A DNA stretch of 64,000 nt from positions 12,708,501-12,772,500 of the forward strand of contig NC_134746.1 in assembly GCF_050436995.1 (NCBI RefSeq), given 5' to 3'. The notes below the pieces were generated by a model. It did not search any database. It saw only the letters and a list, made by a program, of their open reading frames with translations, and was not told where the DNA came from. A program made the translations under genes and the position numbers. Each line of letters starts with the position of its first letter. Position 1 is the first letter of the stretch. The stretch is from Anticarsia gemmatalis (taxonomy: Eukaryota > Arthropoda > Insecta > Lepidoptera > Erebidae). Positions 43,061 through 53,800 of the stretch are shown here, piece by piece.

Positions 43061-46000
43061 CTTCATAGGCAACCATACAACATTTTTTGTAAAACAATTC
43101 GAACTAAGTATAAAAAATACATTTCAAGCAAATTGCACTTTGCATATTCACAACTCGTATAAAAGTTCGCTTTTAAAACTAGTTGTATCTGCATACAATA
43201 ATCACAATACATGTTGTGCCTCTTCAATATTATCTCCGTTTCTATTATTCTATTTAATTCTATTACAAACTATTCTAAAACATGGACACTAGACACTTCA
43301 GTACGAATTTAAATAGAGCAGGGGCTAACCGGTTTTGAAGGTGAAGATATGTTAGAGCATTTGATTGTAACAGAAGACCAAATTGATATAGAATGTGCCT
43401 GGCTGCTAGCATCTAGTTTAACTAGACATATTAATTAAATATTAGAAATATTTTACTAGGAAATTATTCGGATGAATTTTCCACCTCCTTTCTAAAATTT
43501 TACCGAAAGAAAGTACCAAGCAGGTTTACAAAAGCGTAACTTTTCAATGTTTGTTAGAAAGATCATTGAAGCATTAACGTATCAACTTTTCAACCAGACT
43601 CTAGCCTAGCATGAGTGCATACACTAAACCTATTATAGGTACAAGTTTACTCATAATAGTATATTACATGAAGCCTAGTGTAACTACTAGTGTTCCATTT
43701 AAATAAGTATAAGGAATTTGAAACTTTAATAAGATCATCGAAGTTTTTTTTAAGGAATTTTAAATTAAAACCCCATTTTCGTCCGTCATATCCAAGTGAA
43801 ACTAACGCGCAGTGACCATTTTAAGGAGCACAGTCGTGCGTCAAGCGAATGTTACAATGTTACAAGCGAACGTTCAAACATGAGTCCACCCTTATACCTC
43901 AAAGAATGACAATCAAATGGTAATCAGATATGTGATTGCTCTAACAATAGTTATGATAATAGTACTTGATGGCCACACGTTTAATTCTTTCGTTTGTAGT
44001 TTATTATTCACGTTTTTTATACAAAATTGTTTGTTTGCGATCGCTTTGTGATGTTTCCTGTATTCCATGATATTTTAGGGGAAGGATAGATTTTCAATTA
44101 TAAATTCTACTATTCTATAAAATAACCGTAGTTTTTAACTACTAAGTCATTGCGGCTACCGTTCTGTAATCGATCAGTAAGTTAGGTTATATTCTGCGCT
44201 GGCACTTCGCAGATGGGTAGCCACATGGGTCTAATTAATGGTAACTGTTTCGACTATTTAAGCTGAATATCTCCGTGCTTTAAAGGGTACGTTAAAAAGT
44301 ACTCCGGTAATTATAATTTAACAATTCGGTTTACAATCGTTATGTTAAAGGTCTATTCTCGACTATAAATCTTGGACTCTATAAAACGAAAAATGTTCTA
44401 CGTTCTATATAATGTGCCTAAATGTCAATGTAATTTCCGTGAAATAATGAAATTACATCAATTATTATTGCACAGGAAAGAAAAAAATAGAGAAAAGATC
44501 GTACTCGTACACACCGTAAACTTGATGAGGGAACTAAACGTAGTAAAACTGCTTCGACATAAAAGGTATAATATGAAAAGGAAAGTGTAATAATCGATGA
44601 ACGGTTTCAGTCAGGTTAATATTAACGAAATCATCCGCCCGTCCATTACTCGATCGATGCAAGCGACGCCTGATGACAGGCTGTTACCTTTAACTTTAGA
44701 TAATGCTAGGTAGTTAGTACTGAAGAAGTAAGTGTTGCTATTACGGTGAAAGGGCCTATTTAAACTAGTTTGTCATAGAACTAGAATGCCCTAGCATCAA
44801 ATTATTTTAGGACTAAAAGTTTTATGCTCAGTTAATCATTTAATTGTTACATTACAGTAGAATGTATGCTACTATCTGCTAGCTTATTTTTGATATGGAA
44901 AAACAATAGCTATATTTATTATATAAAAATATTATTGTGAAAACTGGCACCGAATTTTCTCGTGTTTTGCAAAACACGGTTAAGTGAAACTAACATTGTC
45001 GAGCGATTATCCATCTAAAGAATTTATCTACTGGTGATCACTACATGTATCTTCGATAACCATTTATCTAGTGCCCAAAAAACAAAACAGTGAAACAATT
45101 TTACTTATACAACATAGTCTCTACCTCGCAAAATTACATAAAAAAGGAAAAGCTTCATAAAAAACAAAACATATTTTGCAAGCAAAACAGTTTATCGCAT
45201 TGGGAACAATTTCCCAAATGAAACGTAGTACTGGGAAACGTCGTTACATTAAATATGCAAGATCACAAATTGTTTAACTGAGTGGCGGCACTGGCCATCG
45301 TTCAGGTTGTAAACTTGTCTGGATAAAACACGACCCTCTAGGCGACTGTAAAGCCTTTTTACTGAAGCTTTGTATTACATTGCTGAAATGTGTGTTTAGA
45401 TGTGTGGTAGATGTAAATGGAAAATACATGAAAGCGGCGTATGTTTCGTTATGTACTGCAAACAAGGTATTTACGCATTAATGAGAATGTAAGAATAAAG
45501 TTCTAATAATGCAAAATCAAATAATGTAATGTATTATTGATTAAATTACTCCTTTTCAAATACGTAAAATTTAAGTAGCAGGGTAGTCTTTGCATTATTA
45601 AGTTTCTTTAAAAAAAACTGTTCGTAAATTTTGTTTTCCAAACCAAAAAACAGTAAGTATTCTAAGCCACAAAACAGCTTTTTTGATTCCGTACGATAAG
45701 AGAGCTATCGAAATCACTCTACGAAATCCTTACCCAATATATCAATATAGTCATATAGTAGCTTATATCTTTCCTTATATTAAAATTTTGAATTATGTAT
45801 TGTCCGATGTCTATAATTTTATGTCGCTACAAAACCTTAACAACACATCTAGTAGTTACGTTCATAATTTAATCCATAATTAACTAACAAATACACCACA
45901 TTCGCAATACGCATCACTGGTACAATAACATGACAATATGGCGTCTGTATAATGACGCACGGTCAATAAACCCGTACAATTTGTACAGGCAAGTGCATGT

Positions 46001-46273
46001 TACCTCCGTACCTAATAAAATGACGAGTGTGGAGGACATTGTGGGGGAGAAAGCGATTTTAATTAAGTGACCATTGTAGCGAATTAGTAAGTAAAGCAGT
46101 ACCGCAGTTTCGCAGTTTATAGATGAGTGCAGAATAAATTAACTGCAAATGTATAACAACCATAAGAAAAAATCCATATAACCGATTATTCAGTATTGGT
46201 GTAGTAATTCATACTTTTTTAAAGCTGCAAAGTAGCTGTTATGGCCGGTGTTTGCTAGGAACTTATAAAGATA
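43061..46273. other. AT-rich, no gene recognised
   Basis: Short frames at 43029-43292, 44372-44590, 45274-45465 and 45683-45883 lack domains, and the one at 44372 begins with TTG. No repeat family was identified. Confidence 0.3.
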
Positions 46274-46360
46274 CTAGCGGACCCGACAGGCGATGTCCTG
46301 TCTAATAAATTAAAAATTAATTAAAAAAACATTGTCCAGCGGACATCTTATAAAAGGAAC
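46274..46360 (-). mobile_element. Helitron 3' end, second family
   Basis: On the minus strand the text reads GACAGG-ACATCG-CCTGTC (6-bp hairpin), then GGGTCCG and CTAG at 46277-46274, followed by T. That is a textbook Helitron terminus. Further in is GATGTCCGCTGGACAATG. The 5' end was not found; this family differs from the Lep1-type copies. Confidence 0.65.
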
Positions 46361-47430
46361 AATTATATAGTTTACTTTAGAGAATGACTTGACATTGACA
46401 TTAAATTTGTGAACAAGAAAGTAACACGCCAAAATGTCAAAACTTCTGACATTTCTTACGCTCAGTCCAAACATTTTCATAATTTCATTTTGCCATTCAA
46501 AACCCGCTATCTTCTAGTTACCTTACCACTATCCACAAAACAGTAGCGCACAGCGACATGTGGACACAAATAATGACAATAATGAGTGAAGCGTGCCATA
46601 TTAATGGCTGATGGGCTTTTAAACGTGCCCTACGTACGTGCCACAATTATTTCACTCAATAGACCCGCGACAGATGGACTGTAATTAATTTCCTCACAAA
46701 TTATTGTGTACGCTTTGTTTTTGAAATTAGTCATGTGACTTTTGGTTTTCAATTATTACGTTTAATGTAATGGTTAACATATTGGACTTGCGATCAAGGG
46801 TTATATTTCGGCGGCTCAAAGTTATGGTTGACGAAAAGGGTGGTATTTAAAATTTACGATATTTTTCAAATCAACAGATTTAATTTTAACTAAATCATTA
46901 AACCGTACGTTTAATTTGCCTGAAAACAATACCTCTCTCATAGGTACCTAAACATATTAAAACAGACAAGAAAATTACGGAATGATTATTGAATGGTATG
47001 GTCAAAATCATCCTCAATTATATTTACAAGCTCATAATATTTCGATTCTGTTCAAACTTATAAAGTTTGTTAGTCTATTACGCTTTGATGGCTGAAACTG
47101 GTTAGATACTGAGACCAAAAAGCAATTTTATTTTTACCGTCTCCGAGCCAGACTATTACCTATCACCACTACACACTAAACACTTCAATAAATTTAATAA
47201 CTGCAGTAGTGACGATCAGGCGACATTAGATAACATCTGCCGCCCGTATACATGTAATAACGTGCGGCTTCGTCTGAATTGCGCCGTTTGAGCCCACATC
47301 GCGGTATAGGGGTGATTGTGTGCATCAATGTGTTTGTCTGTTTAAGGTGTTTAGTTCTGATGAGTTTTATTTAGTGTAACCGTTTATGACAGTGGTCCTT
47401 GATGTTTATTAGGAACTTTTAAAAAATGCA
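46361..47430. other. No gene seen
   Basis: AT-rich, no recognised elements. A weak tRNA-like text (TGGTTAACATATTGGACTTG) occurs near 46771. Confidence 0.3.
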
Positions 47431-47640
47431 TAGCCGATGGGACGGCAAAAGCTACACGACCAGTTATCAGTCTGGCGCAGGACCGGCGGCTATCTATAAC
47501 CTTAACTTCCTAAATCTGGTCAGAAATCCTTAATATAGAAAAACCCAGGAAAAAAGGTTTTCCTGGGTTTTGCCAAAGATTCGAACCCGAGACCTTTACG
47601 CGGCAGTCGCAGACACTACCGAATGCGACACAGAGGCAGT
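47431..47640 (-). repeat. tRNA-derived SINE
   Basis: The minus strand begins ACTGCCTCTGTGTCGCATTC (A-box side) and has GGTCTCGGGTTCGAATCTTT (B box). An internal hairpin AAACCCAGGAAAA / TTTTCCTGGGTTT lies at 47540-47570. The far end has CCGATGGGACGGCAAAAG. It belongs to the same group as 59050-59427. Confidence 0.7.
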
Positions 47641-47741
47641 TGAGTTGCCAATCGTTGTAATTTGCATTCGTATTCGGCTTCACAGAATTAAATTCTAATT
47701 CTTTTCATTGGCAATCCATGACATATTATTAAGCTTACTAA

Positions 47742-47998
47742 TCTATACTTATAATATTATAAAGCTTAAGGGTTTGTTTGTTTGTTTGTTTGAACGCGCT
47801 AATCTCAGGAACTACTGGTCCGATTTGAAAAATTCTTTCAGTGTTAGATAGCCCATTTATCGAGGAAGGCTATAGGCTATTTATCATCACGCTACGACAA
47901 ATAGGAGCAGAGTACCAGTAAAAAATGTTACAAAAACGGGGAAAATTATGACCCATTCTCTCTAATGTGACGCAAACGATGTTGCGCGGGTCAGATAG
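47742..47998 (+). mobile_element. Lep1-type Helitron, full length with altered terminus
   Basis: It begins TCTATACTTATAATATTATA, right after an A, and holds GAACGCGCTAATCTCAGGAA and CCCATTTATCGAGGAAGGC. The 3' hairpin is worn (CGCAAACGATGTTGCG), followed by CGGGTCAG and ATAG in place of CTAG, then T. Length 257 bp. Confidence 0.9.
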
Positions 47999-48235
47999 TT
48001 AAAAAAATATAACTATTATCTTTTGCCTACAAATAGCTATAAGTTGAATGTCAAAGCTTACTCTACTTTGTACATCAGAGTGTTTACTTTGCGGTGATTA
48101 AAACTAGCAATCTCGTAGCACGTAGTTGCCAGAGAGGCAACACAGAACTAATTACTAATAGTAATTAGCTGTTGTGGTAGTTTTAACCGTATATAAACAA
48201 CTACTACATAACTTTGTAATTTTGCATTGCATTAC

Positions 48236-48350
48236 TAACCCTCGATATCTGAGATACGATTAGCGGTAGTTTATATATTTGGCGTTTTTTTTTCTATGAG
48301 TTTAAACGCTATTAAATAGATAAATAATGTATGTATTAGAAATTATTAAG
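48236..48350. mobile_element. Palindromic MITE, family A, copy 2
   Basis: TAGCGGTAGTTTATATATTT on the left and AAACGCTATTAAATAGATAA on the right correspond to family A, with more decay than at 1053-1174 and 50223-50343. Confidence 0.6.
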
Positions 48351-48432
48351 TATCACTTCTTCCAACACTGAAGGAAAATATTGTGATGTAATCATGTAAC
48401 ATTGTTGCCTGAAATTGTTAAGCGCATTTCTT

Positions 48433-48519
48433 AAGGGCCTGCAAAATCCCCAGCCTGCACTAGGCCAGCGTGGTGTATTAAAGGTCTACGACCATTTCCC
48501 AGTAGTGGGACAGTAATGG
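48433..48519 (+). repeat. SINE 3' fragment
   Basis: CCTGCACTAGGCCAGCGTGG and CCAGTAGTGGGACAGTAATG match the body and 3' end of the SINE at 36366-36696, with changes. Confidence 0.75.
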
Positions 48520-49711
48520 TTCGAAAGGACTATTATCTAATGGAATAGATAATTTGATGAAACTTTACTTTGCTTCATTGTTAAACGTTTCGGCTAGTTT
48601 ACATTGTTAATTCTCGCAAACTACTAACACAATACAGCATCCTACTACGCATTTACACAAAATCACAATATAAAATTAAAAGATCTATAACAATGTCATA
48701 ATATGAATGGACATTGTCCTCCCAAATAACCCACCTCGTACTTACCGAAGCGGTAATGCGTACGAATCTTATTAGTGATAATCCCATTACCCTGAGGACC
48801 TGAAGCCAGGGTGAGGGGGCACCAGCTGACCCGAAACCGAGGGCTGTATGATTGTTTGTCTTTTGTCTTTGAGATGTAAAGTTGAGGTTGTTTTTCTGTT
48901 TGTGTTGTGCTGGACCGTTTTTTGAGTAAATAGGCTAGGTAAGGTTTGTAATTACTCGTTTTAAATGTCATGTAGATACATAATGAGAGATAAATGCAGA
49001 AAACATGCTTCCATAATTATTATATGTAAGACTATAAAAAAATAATCTCGAATTCGTAAATCATTCGTCAAAAATAAAACGTAAAATATAGAAAAAGTTG
49101 TTTAAATTTGGCAAATGTTTTTTCTTTTTCATTATTATATTTTTATATTAAAGTTTAAAAATATTGTCTAAAACGTGATTACTTTTTGACGTACATTTTA
49201 TTTTATATATTTAATTTTACAATCCAAAAATATTTCTTACAAATACATATTATACATTTTATTTATATGTTCTCATATAATGTATGTATGTATTCATATT
49301 ATGTATAGCGGCACTTGTTAGTCCCTCAAACTAAATCAATAACAAATGAAAGCTGCACACTTCACAAATTCTACAGTAATTAAATTCCCCTCATATAAAT
49401 ATTATTAGTAACAATAAATCAAATACAATTCCATATTTTGCGCAGATTGCGTAGATATACGCACCATTACTTGCGCCGCGTGTGCGCAGGCCGTTATCTT
49501 AGATCGCGCACGCGTTAATATCGCACTGCAATTATACGCAACAGGGTGCAACCACTGATTGGTTACTATGGTGATAAGGTTGCAAATAAAATTTGGTGAT
49601 TTTGGTGTTGTTATGAACCGAAAGATATTAAAATTGTTAAAGTTATGTTATTGAGAGAAAAATAAGCTTAAGATTGTCTATTAAGCGCGCTTCTAAGTAA
49701 AACTTTATTCA
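48520..49711. other. No firm gene; one odd GC-richer patch and a CpG cluster
   Basis: Around 48725-48850 a GC-richer patch contains ACCCTGAGGACCTGAAGCCA. Its minus strand reads as a 91-codon frame with a GGTAAGTAC donor-like site inside, but no domain is recognised. At about 49440-49600 a CpG cluster (GCGCCGCGTGTGCGCAGGCC, GATCGCGCACGCGTTAATAT) is followed by GATTGG and an X-box-like GTTACTATGGTGAT. Function is unproven. Confidence 0.3.
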
Positions 49712-49885
49712 AATTCAAAATCATATCGAATCGAATGGAACACTAGCTCGGAAAGGAAGTAGCTCATGAGAAGAGCTAGCAAGAAACACACGGCTACTAT
49801 TTCAATCGCCAAAAGATTTACAATTTGGTTGATGCAATAATTGATCGTACGAGGAGCTAACAACAATCAGCGATTGGTTTTCTGA
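49712..49885 (-). mobile_element. 5'-truncated copy of the CR1/Jockey element
   Basis: Reversed, it matches the 3' UTR block at about 8590-8735: CACTAGCTCGGAAAGGAAGT, AGAGCTAGCAAGAAACACAC, CAATCGCCAAAAGATTTACA and CAACAATCAGCGATT. A short tail with AATTCAAAATC is at its left end. Confidence 0.8.
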
Positions 49886-50222
49886 AAAATAAAATATTCT
49901 TGCTGGTGTAGTGTAGGTCGGGACGGATAACTAACTGTAGTAGTTCACTTTTCATTAAGTTCAGTTTTATATGTTTTTCTTATTAGGTACCCATTTTGTC
50001 ATTTGACGGCAACAGTCTCAAGCGATTGGTAAAGTTGCTCTATACTGCTTTTATAATAATAAAAGCCTCGTCATTCTTAAATGCCAGTTGATGATTTTGG
50101 TATCAAAACTAAGGTATCGTTAAGTATTTACGTAACTATTGCTAAGATGTCAATTTTTAGTCTTTTATAATTGCATTTTAGCGTAGGATACGACATAAAA
50201 TACCTGACTGTTAAATGGGCAC

Positions 50223-50343
50223 TAACCCTCGGTTTCGGAGGTACATTTAGCGGTAGTTTATCTATTGAATAGCATTTCAACGCATATAAAATGTTAGTTT
50301 GAATAGATAAACTACCACAAAATGTACCTCAGAAACTAGGTAT
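50223..50343. mobile_element. Palindromic MITE, family A, copy 3
   Basis: GGAGGTACATTTAGCGGTAG then TTTATCTATTGAATAG, against GAATAGATAAACTACCACAA then AATGTACCTCAG. The arms pair over roughly 45 bp with few mismatches. Confidence 0.75.
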
Positions 50344-50682
50344 AAATCGTTTTTAGGTTTCTTTAATCTATATTGACATTAAATTTTAATCTAACCTTGT
50401 AGAAGTCATGTACAAGGCCGAGTAAATATTTAATTTATAACAAAGTTCCTTTTAACGTGTCTTGTATCGATTGTATATTTATAGTTAAACGAGTGATTTA
50501 CTCCATGAGTGTGTTCAGCTGGGCGATTGAGGTGATTTTGAACTGTCTTTTAGAAAGATACTTTTGCCCCAAATGACGTTTGGTTAGCTTGGATGTAAAG
50601 CCCGGGTTTATAGGTCTTGAAAAGGGTAATACTACTATGACAGATTTAAAAAAAATGCTTGTCGCTTATTGCTTAGGTATTA

Positions 50683-50890
50683 GGTAGGGGAAAAAGTCTT
50701 TTCGCATTATAGTATGTATGAACTTGTATTATAGTCTTTTCTCTACACAAAAAAGCTCGATATTTGTGTACCTCACGAGCTCACTGAAAGAAACCTAATC
50801 AACCGTTTACTCATTTGTGATTATTGAAGCCAAAAAGATTTTATTACAAGTTCATACATACTATAATGCGAAAAGACTTTTTCCTCGACC
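50683..50890. mobile_element. Mariner-type MITE
   Basis: The left end GGTAGGGGAAAAAGTCTTTT and the right end AAAAGACTTTTTCCTCGACC pair. The arms continue CGCATTATAGTATGTATGAA and CTTGTA, about 45 bp in all with two or three mismatches. TA lies on both sides (50681-50682, 50891-50892). Length 208 bp, with no ORF. Ends with GGAAAAAGTC are known from mariner elements. Confidence 0.85.
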
Positions 50891-50892
50891 TA

Positions 50893-53800
50893 ATATTTTG
50901 GTTATTTTTGGTGATATGAACAAATGATGGGAGTGCTTGTATATTACGTCCATAAGTGGCACATTTTACAGCATTTTACTATTTGACGTGGTTAGTTCCT
51001 TCTACTGAAGTTAAATGTGATTTAATAAGTATTTTTAGTGTGTTTTGAGAAAAAAAGCGTGTAATTTTTCTTTAATCAGACATTAATCACACTTTTTAAA
51101 ATATTTTGTCAACTTCTACGTCCTACACATAAATTATAGTTAAAATATTATCAAATCTACCGCTTACTATTAATATTAGTATCAATACATCGAATTTGTA
51201 AATCGATACTATATCTCAAATTTTGATCGAATCGATACATTTAACTAAATACTTTTACAACTTCTTTTCTAATTAGAACTAAAACTATCAAGATTCTTAA
51301 CAAACGAAATTAGCCTTTATCTCATTACCATAAGGTTCAATTACGAAAAAACACAAACAAGCAGCTGCTGATATGAATAGGTCCATCATTATAGAACTAA
51401 AATTACTCTAACGTTTGATGTGAACTTTGTGCTGAAGGCATAAGGCTTATTTTTCTTTGGCACGGATGATATTTTGGTGTTGGTTTAGTGATGACAAGTT
51501 ACACGATACTAAGTTATTAACAGTTTTGTTTACAATGTTATAAAAGGTTGTAACTTCACGGTTTTTCTGGTAAGCAGATTAGACAAAGTCCGTAGCCAGG
51601 TAGCTCGGCTACTCTAACTTTAGTTTCGTCCAGAAATTCAAGGTAGCGAAATGGTGCGTTAGGAGAAAATCCGATCGCAAAGATTTTCTTGCCTTTAGAA
51701 CGAGTTCGATTTACTACAAAGAATTTGTTTGTATGTTTCATAGAACTGTGGTTTTTAGGAAGTAGTAATTAAAGTAATTCTTTCTTTAATTTCTATCTGT
51801 CTAACTATTTTAAGCGTCGTGTAAGCTCTGAAAAGTTCCAGTGTTTTGTTCCTTTCAATCAGTTTTAAAACTGTATATGAGTCATAAAGACAAAACATTG
51901 TATAACTAATCAGGGCTTACACAACGTTTATTAATAAAGACAGAGATATAAGGCTATCAACGTCATACTTGGTTCCTAAGGATGATATTTCATGCAAGAC
52001 TGACCAATAGGATAAGCAATGTGCATAAATTAATCAGGACACTAGCATGTGTATGAACTTTGACGGCGCTGAACTTACGCCTTCCGATATTGAGTGACAG
52101 GATCACATTATACTCATGGTTTATTAAACCATTTATTGATGTATGGGCTTAAAGCGAATGTTTGAAATGATTGAGAGTTAAGTAGGAAATAGACTTACAT
52201 TTCTTTACCAATACTAAACTTATACCTTTTCATGAGATAGTAGGAAATGTTTTTTCTCTTACAAATATCTGTGTGTCAGAAAAATCAATGAATTTTTCTA
52301 TGCTATCAAGGCTCTAAGTAATTTTATGAGAAAGGTAAAAAAATTACTACGACTAAGCAAAGAGATTTCCCACGCTTCTGTCCGAATACATTGTTTCATT
52401 TAAATCTTCAACATTTGGTATAGAAAATTGAAAGCAAAAGTAAATCCATCCTGTATTCTTTTTTGCCTCTACCGTTACATTTTTCAATCAAAACTTCGTT
52501 TTCAAGATCAACAATTAAACTAACGTCTTTTCTCTCCAAAAGTCCCAAATCCACGGTTCAATGACTTCAAAGAGATTTTCTTAATCCGACGTTCCTATTT
52601 TTTTTACTATTGCACAAATTGTACATTATTTGTCGTGCACAGCTGGCCCACGTGCCAAGGACTGCTCCAGTTTCCTTTGTCGACCACCCTCGCACCTAAA
52701 TACGGTCTTTTCAACGGTATAAATAATTATTTCTTTCTTGCAAGTAGCGACAAACTTATGTATACAGTTGTAAAACTAAACTTCTAACGAAAAATGTTCG
52801 AAAGAATGTTAAAGTCAACTGCAATTATAAGTTTGTAAATCTGAATTGACATTTCATAGACTTCTTGCAAAGAAAAACACAATTGTTTGTTTGATTTTCA
52901 ACTTTATTTACAGGTACATAGGGTTGGTAATTGTTGGTGTTAGTTCGACAATGCACCGTAAGATTGTGTTTAAGATTTATAATCTCAGAATGCTACTTGC
53001 GGATTTATTGCTTTAGAAATAAGAATAATGTAACAAAATAAAGTAACAATACGGTTAACTTATTGACAATTGTAAAATAAGTTTGAGAATCATAAAGGAA
53101 ACCGAAATCATAGAAAAGCTTGAAAAAACAAACGGAGAAAATGTTCTTGTGATTTTTAAATGGTCCACAATTTTCTGCTGATTTTGAACTGAAATAGTTT
53201 CTGTAAATTTATTTTCTTCATTCAGTATGTTTAGTCCTTCATTTTTTTAAAGATATTTACTAAATCTTTTTCGGGAAATCTCTTTGATATTAGGTACCTC
53301 TGTAACTCCAAGTACGCAAGTGTAAATAAAAAGACGTCAATACATAGGATAATAAATTTAAAAATATTTTTTCAAAGACATTCGTCCTCTACTAAATCAG
53401 TTCAAGAACATGCAATCTGTTCAAATTTTAAAAAGTAAACAGTCTATGACATATCCTTATTTGACATTATATCTTTTTTTATGCGCGGGCTGCGACAAAG
53501 AGCAAATACGTCCACGCGCGCTTCACCTGGCTACTAGTGATGTGCCAGGTCGATAATTTTAACGATAAATATAAGAATTCGGTCTACCGGTAAGGATTTG
53601 GTCGCCAGAAACGTCCTAAGTAAATATTGTAAACCTCTACATACTTTTGTTAAAGCGTTATAGTATATATGAAAGGGTCACGTTTTTGAGGTTTCCTTTC
53701 GCTTTTTGAATATTCAAGGGTATCTCCGAGGAATGATAAAAAGAGGTTGTAAAATCATTATTTCTAAATTATTACGAGAGATGAAAGTTACTACTATTAC

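Noticed and set aside
48696..48971. A 91-codon minus-strand frame with a GTAAGTAC site
   Set aside because: The donor-like site is inside the open frame and no homologous protein was recognised; kept only as a note.
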